Assembly: GCF_927904885.1 (NCBI RefSeq)
Contig: NZ_CAKMNW010000079.1
Span: 1-56,564, forward strand
DNA length: 56,564 nucleotides
Reading direction: 5' to 3'
Source: Candidatus Nitrotoga sp. M5
GTDB lineage: Bacteria > Pseudomonadota > Gammaproteobacteria > Burkholderiales > Gallionellaceae
Positions within the stretch are counted from its first letter, which is position 1. Each line of letters opens with the position of its first letter. The notes under the pieces are model-generated. The model had not been told where the DNA came from and did not search any database. It was given only the letters and a program-made list of their open reading frames with translations. A program made the translations under genes and the position numbers. Below are positions 38,146 through 45,817 of the stretch, one piece after another.

Positions 38146-38494
38146 GAAGCCAGCCGATAAGCCGGGTTCTGTCGTGGACAGTCATTCCTCTAGGCGTTTC
38201 GTTACCTTACGCTCAAGCAACCTACCCGCAGGCGACGCGAGCCACGTCATTACCTGCCTATTTGGTCTTGCTCCAGATGGAGTTTACCGTGCCGTCCGTG
38301 TTACCACGTCCGCGGTGGGCTCTTACCCCGCCGTTTCACCATCGCCGTTTCCTTGCGGAACTTAGGCAGACTATTCTCTGTGGCACTTGTCATCACCTCA
38401 CGGTGTCCGGCCATTAACCGGCATCTTGCTCTATGGAGCCCGGACTTTCCTCCCCGCCCTTATTTGTGGGCGCGGCGACTGTCTAGCCAGCTTC
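38146..38494 (-). ncRNA. rnpB: RNase P RNA, bacterial type A
   Basis: The catalytic RNA of RNase P, about 349 nt. The 5' end (near 38494) begins GAAGCTGGCTAGACAGTCGC, close to other proteobacterial rnpB, followed by the conserved GGGGAGGAAAGTCCGGGCTC block. The 3' part carries ACAGAACCCGGCTTATCGG and ends with GGCTGGCTTC, which pairs with the 5' end to close P1. Exact ends are within a few bases. A TAAACT hexamer lies at the -10 position. Confidence 0.95.
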
Positions 38495-38589
38495 GCAGTG
38501 AGTTTACCACGGTATAGAAATACGACTCGGGAAATAGATGCGGGTGAGACTGATATTTTATTAGACCTGATTTTGCTGTTTGCGCCATT

Positions 38590-38893
38590 CTGGAGTGTTA
38601 GCGAACTGACTCTTGCACTTACCTATTATATTAACCCTCAAGGGCGCACAGTCTATGAGACTTCACAAGCCATGCTTATCTCGGGCAACAACTTTACCCA
38701 ACTTGAAACTTGTCGCCAAAGTGCGAATTACTTTCTGCTTTCACAAAACGATGCCCGCGCTATTTTTACACGCATCAACGATGTCATTGAACAGCTTTGG
38801 GACAAGGTATACGAAATTGTGGAATTGAGCGAAGTGGATAAAAGCTTGTTCTGGCGGCGACAGTTTTTGTATTCCTATTCGATCGAGGAATAG
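38590..38893 (+). pseudogene. HipA-like kinase C-terminal remnant
   Basis: About 100 codons in one frame, ending at a TAG, that resemble the C-terminal part of HipA-type serine/threonine kinases: YYINPQG, then an S-x-N-G-N-like ISGNN, LETCRQSANYFLL, a helix ending in IEQLWDKV and a final helix. The frame continues upstream into the antisense of rnpB, so the kinase core is missing. No hipB-like partner is seen. The assignment rests on pattern resemblance and is tentative. Confidence 0.45.
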
Positions 38894-38927
38894 AAAACCC
38901 TTAACTATGTTTACTAACTGTTCGATC

Positions 38928-40325
38928 TTACTCCCGCGGACGCTCATCATCGAGCAGGTCGTTTTCGCCTTGCACCATAATTTCCTCATCCACCTTTTCA
39001 TTCAGATGCGTATCGGGTGAAACATCTAACGAGGATTCATCAACGGTAGGTTGAATTTTTAAAGGGTGCATTTCTTCTCTTTGTGGCTTGGGCTTGGCGC
39101 TATCGGCTTCAGGTGCAGCCTGCGCCCCAATGCGCTTCTGAAGCGCGCTGTCCAGGCCAGGGTCAAAACGCAGACGATAAATGGGTTCTGGCAGGGTAAA
39201 GCCTTGATCTTCCAAAACGCGCATTACGGCTCTGATACAGAGACTGCGCGCCTTACCATAGTCGCTTGTGCGTTGGTCCACCCACGCTCTGAAACTGATC
39301 ACGATATTGGAGTCACCAACGGTCTCTATGATCGCACTCGGAGGGGGGTCTGTCAGCACAAAGTCCAGTGATTTGATAGTTTTAAGACCGGTTTGCATTG
39401 CAGCAACGGGATCATCCGTAGCGTCTACACCTAACTCAAACTGAAATCTGCGCTCTGGATTGGTACTGAAGTTGAGTATGATGCCCTTGAAAACAGTGGA
39501 GTTGGGAATGCGCAAGTGGTTGCCATCCAGCGTCATCAGCAAGGTAGATCGCGAAGTCAGCCGCACTACTATGCCCTCATGCTCGTTGATAAAAACATGG
39601 TCTTTGACACGAAAGGGCTGACGCAAACTGAGCATAATACTGGCGATATAGTTTTCTATGGTGTCGCGCACTGCAAAGCCGATGGCCAGGCCAATCACCC
39701 CTGCACCGCCTAATAAAGTTGCCACAATCTTGCTGGCACCAAGCAGATTCAATGCGAAAATTAAACCTAACACAAATCCCAGAATGCGCAGGGCTTGGCC
39801 CAGCAATTCTGCGAGAAAAGCATTGGGCGTAATTTTGTTAAGAAAGGTTTTACGCCGGCTCAAGAATGCACCGGCCATGGTTGAAAGAATTACAGCTATC
39901 AGGGCCAACACCAGCAAAGGGAAAGCCTTGAGCAAAGTCTTAGAGTGCTGCTTAAAACGGTCAATCACAGGTTCGACGTTCTCGCGTAAATTGAGTGTTC
40001 GGTCGATTTTATCTTCAACCGCCACCACACCTTCTAGGCGACTGGATAACCGTTGAGCTTTTGCAGCATCGGCTTGATTAGCGGTTTCGCCAGCAAGTGT
40101 CACCACACCCTCTTTGACTTGTATCTGAACAGCAGCCAGGGAATCCATCTCACCAAAGATACCCTCAATTCTTTTCTTTATGCGTTCGTCTTTACCGCTG
40201 TCGTGTTCAACGGCCACCGTGGCAGCTTCCGATTCGACGGGCTCTGTTGTCGCAGCTTGAGAGAAGCCATAGACAGGAAAGGACAATAACAATACCAGTA
40301 GGGTCAACTTGGCTAAATTAAGCAT
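38928..40325 (-). CDS. BON-domain mechanosensitive channel of the MscS family
   Basis: A 465-residue inner-membrane channel. Signal segment at 1-22, a BON domain at about 48-113 (KRIEGIFGEMDSL, VKEGVVTLAGET), helices at about 130-150, 175-195 and 198-225. The last is a pore helix with the Gly/Ala pattern LLGGAGVIGLAIGFAVRD typical of MscS, followed by its beta domain (VFINEHEGIV, LRIPNSTVFKG). The C-terminal 80 residues are acidic and low-complexity. Likely role is osmotic safety. It begins right at the stop of a decayed small gene. Confidence 0.88.
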   Translation of the reverse strand: MLNLAKLTLLVLLLSFPVYGFSQAATTEPVESEAATVAVEHDSGKDERIKKRIEGIFGEMDSLAAVQIQVKEGVVTLAGETANQADAAKAQRLSSRLEGVVAVEDKIDRTLNLRENVEPVIDRFKQHSKTLLKAFPLLVLALIAVILSTMAGAFLSRRKTFLNKITPNAFLAELLGQALRILGFVLGLIFALNLLGASKIVATLLGGAGVIGLAIGFAVRDTIENYIASIMLSLRQPFRVKDHVFINEHEGIVVRLTSRSTLLMTLDGNHLRIPNSTVFKGIILNFSTNPERRFQFELGVDATDDPVAAMQTGLKTIKSLDFVLTDPPPSAIIETVGDSNIVISFRAWVDQRTSDYGKARSLCIRAVMRVLEDQGFTLPEPIYRLRFDPGLDSALQKRIGAQAAPEADSAKPKPQREEMHPLKIQPTVDESSLDVSPDTHLNEKVDEEIMVQGENDLLDDERPRE

Positions 40326-40564
40326 TTAAGAGTCTCCAGTTGTGGATGGTGGCTGCCCATGGGCAGGTTCGCTGCTAGTGCTCCATTCATGCGTTGCCGG
40401 GTCACCCGGAGGGGCGTCCAAAAAGCCCAGTGCAAATAGCATCAAAGTACCACAAGAAAACCCAGACTAGCACCTGTATAACCAGATAACATCAGTTTGC
40501 CGCCCGCGGTCAACGGGCTGAATACTCGATCCCAATAGGATGCGGTACTAGAAGTGCCGAACAT
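40326..40564 (-). pseudogene. frameshifted small gene upstream of the MscS-like channel
   Basis: Two adjacent frames on the minus strand: 40564-40442 (40 residues, hydrophobic end) and 40442-40326 (38 residues, continuing hydrophobic then Pro-rich), joined by TGATG. Adding one T in the T-run near 40455-40460 would give a continuous protein of about 79 residues with one helix through the junction. The second frame stops directly before the channel start. It may be a true frameshift, a sequencing error, or two coupled tiny genes. Confidence 0.4.
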
Positions 40565-40764
40565 GTGGCCACGTAGCTCAATGAAGAACCCGCAGTGCCA
40601 GGTCTAACTTTGCAAAAGTTTATTGGAATGTTAGGCCTGAGAGTTTGCAATTGCCGAGGTAAATCCAAAGGGTAGGAGTTCTGACTGGGGGGTGTCTGTG
40701 CGCCTTGGAAGCATGTGCAATCGGTATTGTGGCAACTTCTTGCGATGAGTTTCCAAACAGCAAG

Positions 40765-40792
40765 AGAGCAGGCCGTAGCGAGAGCCTGCTCT
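40765..40792 (-). terminator. hairpin downstream of the EI24 gene
   Basis: Perfect 9-bp stem AGAGCAGGC (40765-40773) with GCCTGCTCT (40784-40792) and a 10-nt loop. It lies about 85 bases beyond the end of the minus-strand CysZ-like gene. A T-rich tract follows on the plus strand (TTTACTCTATTT), so it might work in either direction. Confidence 0.55.
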
Positions 40793-40877
40793 TTACTCTA
40801 TTTGTGTTCAAAATTAATTATCAGTCATTTATGAGGCCTCACCGCAAGCTTAAATCAAATGTCGCACCTATGCTGCA

Positions 40878-41594
40878 CTAGGAAGCTTGGCGCAAACTGG
40901 TGAGTCTGGCCAGGCCAAAGTGTATGAAGGCCAAGGCCGTGAGTACTGGTGCAAAAAGATTTAGAATAGGTACGAACTGCAACAATCCGGTCAACAATCC
41001 CAACCCCCACCAGGATGACTGATAGGTGGAGAACATGCTCTTCATCTCCTCGCTAGTGGCGTGTTCTGCCACCGCATCGAATCGAAACAAACGCTGGTTA
41101 AGATAGGCCGCTGCGACGAAGGGCACAATCACGCCAATGCCGATTATCCATAACGGCAAACTCAGCACCCAGATCGCGATAAATACACCAATAGCAAGTA
41201 CTGCGTTTAATAGGTTGGCGATATTGTTGCCACCATTTTCACGTTTCAGTTGTGGATAATCACGATCTGCCACCAAACGAATCAGTGCTGGCATGGCAAA
41301 AAATGCCGTGATCAGTAGCGCAGTAGTAAATACCAGAGGAATGAACAGTATCAAATGCGCGGTGACCTGAATAACGTTAGCCACCCAGCGAGGCTCCAGC
41401 CCTTCCAGCCATTCTTGGATGCCGATAAAAGTGAGACCACTTGCGATCCATCCTGAAAAAGTACTCCAGAAGACCACGCCCAGAATCATCCACAAGAAAG
41501 CCGCTACCAACATCGGCCAGATAACGATCCACAGCACCTTAAACTGGAACAGGTCGCGAAAGGCGCGGACAATTGCATTAAGTATTTGTGTCAT
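40878..41594 (-). CDS. CysZ/EI24-family membrane protein
   Basis: A 238-residue integral membrane protein with about five or six hydrophobic segments. The N-terminus (AIVRAFRDLFQFKVLWIVIWP), the ALIRLVADRDYPQL segment and the GLLQFVPILNLFAPVLTALAFIHFGL end fit the EI24/CysZ family. CysZ is a sulfate permease in enterobacteria, but betaproteobacterial members are not all shown to carry sulfate and no cysteine genes are nearby, so the substrate is left open. Confidence 0.78.
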   Translation of the reverse strand: MTQILNAIVRAFRDLFQFKVLWIVIWPMLVAAFLWMILGVVFWSTFSGWIASGLTFIGIQEWLEGLEPRWVANVIQVTAHLILFIPLVFTTALLITAFFAMPALIRLVADRDYPQLKRENGGNNIANLLNAVLAIGVFIAIWVLSLPLWIIGIGVIVPFVAAAYLNQRLFRFDAVAEHATSEEMKSMFSTYQSSWWGLGLLTGLLQFVPILNLFAPVLTALAFIHFGLARLTSLRQAS

Positions 41595-42238
41595 GGCGAT
41601 ACCCTTACAAATTATTGTTCAGTTATTAATTTTTGGTATGTGGTGATATGTTGGTACCAGTTGCACTGCCAGATCTACGCTGCTGGCCAAACTGGGCAAG
41701 CAATCAATATCCAGCTATTTTTCGTGTGCATAGCATCAGTCATTTCCTACCAAAATGATAATAATTGTTCATCTGGCAATATGCATGAACCACCCAATTA
41801 TAACGACTACGCACATGGGTAAATACTTACCCCATTCTTCTTTAGCGGCAATTATTCAAACTATATGTCTTCGCGTTTGTCTCCTCTTGAAATGACATGA
41901 ATAAGACACCATTATTAGTAATGTTTGTTGGTAGCTAATATATGAATTAGCTATGTAGGCTATTTTTATTAGGCGAAATGTAGTGAGTGGTTGGTAAATT
42001 TTTGATGAATTCAGTTAAAAATTTAATATAAAATGCTAAAAATCTAACTTTGGCTACTCATGCCACAATATTTTTATTGCTAACACATAGTTATTTTTAT
42101 ATAAAAAATAACATATTGAATAGGGATTATTTTTTGATTGCGAATGATGGAAATATAAAGGGTGGCAATATGCAAACTGACTAGATCTGTTTGCCCTGAA
42201 ACAACGAACTCATATCGCAGAACTATCTAGGAGAAACC
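41595..42238. other. AT-rich intergenic region
   Basis: About 640 bp without a supported gene. The longest frame (41586-41822) has no ribosome-binding site and no resemblance to a protein. The last 250 bases are very AT-rich and presumably hold the promoter of the TPR gene; I could not choose among several weak candidates. Confidence 0.4.
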
Positions 42239-42691
42239 ATGAACGAAAAAACCAAGAACGAAAAAGCCTCGGACGAAGATAACATGAATGCAGAAAACTT
42301 TTATGTTAACGCTTGGTTTGCCCAAGGCATATCCTATGACAATCAAAACAAATACGAAGAGGCAATTGAGGCATATCGGCAAGTGCTGCGTCTGCGACCA
42401 GAATATGCCGATGCTTGGTATAACTTGGGCATCAGTTACGGCAACCTTAAAAAACACGGTTTAGCGATTTTAGCGTATGAGGAAGCGGTGCGTATTGAGC
42501 CAGAGAAGGCCGGCGCCTGGTTTAATATGGGCGTGGCTTATTATTACCAAGATAAACGAGAAAAAGTGCGGGAAATTTACCAGACCTTGCGCAAGCTTGA
42601 TTTGGCTATAGCGGATGAGTATTCCAACGCTGTATTTACGGAGTTCAAGATAAATCCTGGTTCGCACTACAGTCCTCCGCCTGACATTTGA
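42239..42691 (+). CDS. tetratricopeptide-repeat protein
   Basis: A 150-residue soluble protein from ATG 42239 behind AGGAGAAACC. Three consecutive TPR units are visible at about 22-55 (AWFAQGISYDNQNKYEEAIEAY), 56-89 (AWYNLGISYGNLKKHGLAILAY) and 90-122 (AWFNMGVAYYYQDKREKVREIY), with conserved W, G and A positions. TPRs bind partner proteins; the partner is unknown. The N-terminal 20 residues are highly charged and there is no signal sequence, so it should be cytoplasmic. Confidence 0.8.
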   Translation: MNEKTKNEKASDEDNMNAENFYVNAWFAQGISYDNQNKYEEAIEAYRQVLRLRPEYADAWYNLGISYGNLKKHGLAILAYEEAVRIEPEKAGAWFNMGVAYYYQDKREKVREIYQTLRKLDLAIADEYSNAVFTEFKINPGSHYSPPPDI

Positions 42692-42845
42692 GTTAGTCGC
42701 ATTAGTTTCTCGGGAGGATATCGTTCGCCGCATCGATGCCGTGCAAAATGGATGTGGTCTAGCTTAATGTTATTGTCATGTCTCAACTTGGCTATCTGTT
42801 TCCCGCTACGTTAAAACGCTAGTCTGGTAGATACCGTCTTTAACG

Positions 42846-43743
42846 TCAAACATTTTTCAGATAATTGTATTGATATGGCTGTTGAGTTTTGAGTACGCCA
42901 AAGCACAAATGCACCAGCTTGCGCATTGCGGCACCGAGAGAGGACATCTTGGACTTGCCTCGAGCAACTAGGCGTTCATAAACAGCTTTGACGTGTGGGT
43001 TGCAGCGTGTTCCCACGACGGCCGCCATATATAGCACGGCGCGTATTCTGGCGGGACCGGCCTTGGACATACGCGCGCGTCCCAGCACCGAACTACCCGA
43101 CTGTCGTTCCACCGGAACGAGTCCCAGATAAGCCGCCAACTGTTCAGCCGAACCAAAATTATGGTTGTGCATCACAGAGAGTAAATTGTTCCCCATTTGC
43201 GGGCCAACTGCTGGAATACTCTGGAGCAATGCCCTCATCAAGTGATTTATGAATCAACGCTGGCGTGTCTGTGGCGTCGGCTTTCTCCTGGCGATTACGC
43301 TCACGATGTAAATCTTGGACAATCGCTTCTCGGCGTACTAACAACGCTTGCAATACCCGTGCTTCCGGTGGAAGCGGCACCCAAGCTTTGGGTTTGAGTA
43401 ATGCGCCATAACGAGCCAGCACCACGCTGTCCACGCCATCGGTCTTGGTGCGCACGGCCAGCCCACGGCTAAAATCTTTAACCTGTGCCGGATTGATGAT
43501 GGAAACTATTACACCAGCATCCGCGAGCGCCATGGCAGCTTGTTCGTGATAGACGCCGGTAGCTTCCATGACGATATGCAATGCTTCTGGAGATACGTTT
43601 TGTTTGGCAACCCAAGCCAGCAAATCAATGATGCCTGACTGGGTGTTTTTCACTACTTTGATCTTGCGCTTGCCGCTGGCCTCATCCAGCAACAGGCAGC
43701 AATCTAATTTGGCTTTTGCTACATCCATACCGAGATAGAACAT
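42846..43743 (-). pseudogene. IS110-family transposase, decayed
   Basis: An IS110-type DEDD recombinase split over two frames. The N-terminal part (from ATG 43743) has the catalytic D in YLGMDVAKAK, E in MEATGVYHE and D residues in RTKTDGVDSVVLARYG. It leaves frame near 43250 after LIHKSLDE. The C-terminal part resumes with LLQSIPAVGPQMGNNLL and SKAGPARIRAVLYMAA, carrying the family Ser. The usual 35 or so residues between these blocks are absent, so an internal deletion of about 100 bp with a frame change inactivated it. Confidence 0.85.
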
Positions 43744-43990
43744 GATGACCTCCTGTTTCAATGTTGCCAACTTCGCCCATTTGCCTTGTGCATGCAGGGT
43801 TCACCCCTTGGATACCGTTCAGTGTCTATGCTGGCGAAAGGTGAAGCAGAGGGCTTGATCTACGTTACAAGGTCGAGCCTTAAGGTTGGGCTCAAGCTTC
43901 CTCTGCTTCGTGTGATGGTAGCTAACCATCACGAAAAGAAAGATACAAGGTTGGGTTGAATGAAATGAAGCCAAACATCACAGCAGTATG
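43744..43990 (-). mobile_element. IS110 noncoding end, possible bridge-RNA region
   Basis: IS110-group elements encode a structured bridge RNA in the noncoding end upstream of the transposase. This region contains a large stem, GAAGCAGAGG (43843-43852) with CCTCTGCTTC (43900-43909), an inner stem GCTTGA (43853-43858) with TCAAGC (43892-43897), and a second hairpin GTGATGGT (43912-43919) with ACCATCAC (43925-43932). The outer limit of the element was not determined, since no target duplication is visible. Confidence 0.5.
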
Positions 43991-44142
43991 TGGATAAATA
44001 CATCGCTACCGACGTGCTGATGCAGCGGGAGGTACATATTTTTTCACTGTGAATTTGGCTGAATGGTGCTCGGATTGATTGGTGCCACCGCAATAGCCTC
44101 ATTTGCGTTCATAGCGACATGTCGAGTACATTCATTACAACT

Positions 44143-45555
44143 TCACGCCGGCATGTAATGGCAAAATATATTGGCAAACCGCTTGCCATCGAAGGCTTCC
44201 GGGCGGCCGTGAATCAAACGTGCACCCTCGTAGTAAACCACTTCTCCAGGCTGCAGATAAACTTGATGAGTCCGATAGTAATTGTCTTCAATGATCAGTG
44301 GCCACGGTTTGTTGGCTTTTTGGTCAATATTAATAATGGCGCTTATGATATGGGTGTCCAGCCGGTCTCGATGCGGCTTCAAAATTGCGCCACGGTGATA
44401 GGTGCGAATACCATAAACATAAGTTGGCTTCAGGTTTATTCCACTCCACTCAGTCAATTCACTCTGTAGTGAAGTATGTATCTCGGTGCGCATTTCCTGC
44501 GGCAATTCCACCACAGTGCTGGCCATCTGGAGCGGATTGTCAGCATAGATATAACCACCGTCAACATGTTCATCGCGCGAGTGTTGCCGATGTTGCCGGT
44601 AAAACTCGGCAACTTTCTTGAATAACTCTGGGTCCAGATGAGACTTTTTAAACCCTGTTCGGGTAAAGTTTGGAATAAATTCGTTAGGCTCTTTTGTGAA
44701 CATCGGGCCGGAGCCTTTGGCGCGAAACCATTTTGTAATGACACATTTATAACCCTGTAAAAGGGGATGTGCCTGATGCATGGTATTTGGGTTTGGTATG
44801 CCTTGCGGGGTGAGATTATTCCAAATCACAGCGCGGCCCCGCTGCGGTTTTATTTTGAGACCCAGTTTCAAAAACTCGGTTTCGCCACCTTCTTCAACAT
44901 CGTTTAAATAGATAAAAAAGGTATAGGTACGCTGTCCCCGAGCCGCAGCAAACCGTTGAAACTGGTCTGCTTCAAAATAATCAGTGTGTGCTTTAAATTC
45001 TTGTCCAACTTCATAATACTGGCCCTGGATAACTTCGGAATAAGAAGAGTCAATGCCTATCATTTTGCAAATTCTAGAATCAATCTCCTGCGTAAATATA
45101 TTACTCAAATTACCCAGGTCGCAGGTGCGGCTGGTCCGAAAGCCGCTATCAATATTACTCTCGTTGGATGTCGCGATTTCAGAGGGCCTTAAGCTGGATT
45201 GAATCAGCAGCGTCAATTGTTCACATTCCTGCTGATTAAGAAAATCATCCAGTAGATAAATTTCGGCCAGATCGGTAGCCACTTTTTGTGCATTCGGCAA
45301 ATAAATATTTTCGCTGTTTAGCGCAATTTTTTGTGAAAATTCCTCTCCTTCCTGGCTGGTTTGATGCTTTAGATGTGCTAATGGATTCGTTATATGTGCA
45401 GGATCAACGGTTGGCTCATAGTTCATCTCTGCAACAATTTGATCGCGACTGAAACCTTCGTCTAACAGTATTTTGAAAATACCATCTTTGTCGCAGCCGC
45501 GCTGAATATTAAGCTTGATCCAGTCTACCCAATCGGGCGATATTGTTTTATCCAT
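44143..45555 (-). CDS. two-domain 2-oxoglutarate/Fe(II) dioxygenase
   Basis: A 470-residue cytoplasmic protein. The first ~55 residues look like a small helical domain. A prolyl-4-hydroxylase-type domain follows at about 90-280, with an HTD metal motif (FKAHTDYFEA), a distal His in MHQAHPLLQGYK and the Lys/Arg-containing CVITKWFR for 2-oxoglutarate. A second, shorter jelly-roll domain follows at about 350-470, with HRDRLDTH and LIHGRPEAF giving another possible H-X-D...H set. Substrate unknown; such proteins modify peptides or small molecules. It stands alone between the IS remnant and hrpA. Confidence 0.75.
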   Translation of the reverse strand: MDKTISPDWVDWIKLNIQRGCDKDGIFKILLDEGFSRDQIVAEMNYEPTVDPAHITNPLAHLKHQTSQEGEEFSQKIALNSENIYLPNAQKVATDLAEIYLLDDFLNQQECEQLTLLIQSSLRPSEIATSNESNIDSGFRTSRTCDLGNLSNIFTQEIDSRICKMIGIDSSYSEVIQGQYYEVGQEFKAHTDYFEADQFQRFAAARGQRTYTFFIYLNDVEEGGETEFLKLGLKIKPQRGRAVIWNNLTPQGIPNPNTMHQAHPLLQGYKCVITKWFRAKGSGPMFTKEPNEFIPNFTRTGFKKSHLDPELFKKVAEFYRQHRQHSRDEHVDGGYIYADNPLQMASTVVELPQEMRTEIHTSLQSELTEWSGINLKPTYVYGIRTYHRGAILKPHRDRLDTHIISAIINIDQKANKPWPLIIEDNYYRTHQVYLQPGEVVYYEGARLIHGRPEAFDGKRFANIFCHYMPA

Positions 45556-45803
45556 ATTCCAGTTTCAGTTTTTCAACAGGCCGCTAATTGCCAATGTTTG
45601 GAAGGATAGAAAATTCAAACACACGAGTCAAACTTACTCCGGCCTACATTCCATCGCTAATCCGATTTATATCATCAAAATCATGACAGATTATGCTATT
45701 GCGGAAGGTACATGCAACCGGACAGAAAATAGTCTGATGAACCATCCTCTAACCCTGCTACTTCGTTGTTCGCACCAGTTTTTCTACACCGATTAATTTC
45801 GGG

Positions 45804-45809
45804 TACAAT
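45804..45809 (+). promoter_or_regulatory. candidate -10 element close to the hrpA start
   Basis: TACAAT ends eight bases before the hrpA ATG and no Shine-Dalgarno sequence is visible, so the transcript from this site would be almost leaderless. A matching -35 is weak. Confidence 0.3.
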
Positions 45810-45817
45810 CCTGCGCA

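Noticed and set aside
38027..38365. 112-residue plus-strand frame
   Set aside because: It lies mostly antisense to rnpB, whose conserved blocks are unmistakable on the minus strand, and it has no protein-family resemblance.
40620..40811. 63-residue minus-strand frame
   Set aside because: It crosses a hairpin terminator candidate, lacks a start context and has no recognisable fold.
42846..43770. Programmed frameshift in the IS110 transposase
   Set aside because: About 35 residues normally found between the two frames are missing, which points to a deletion rather than recoding.
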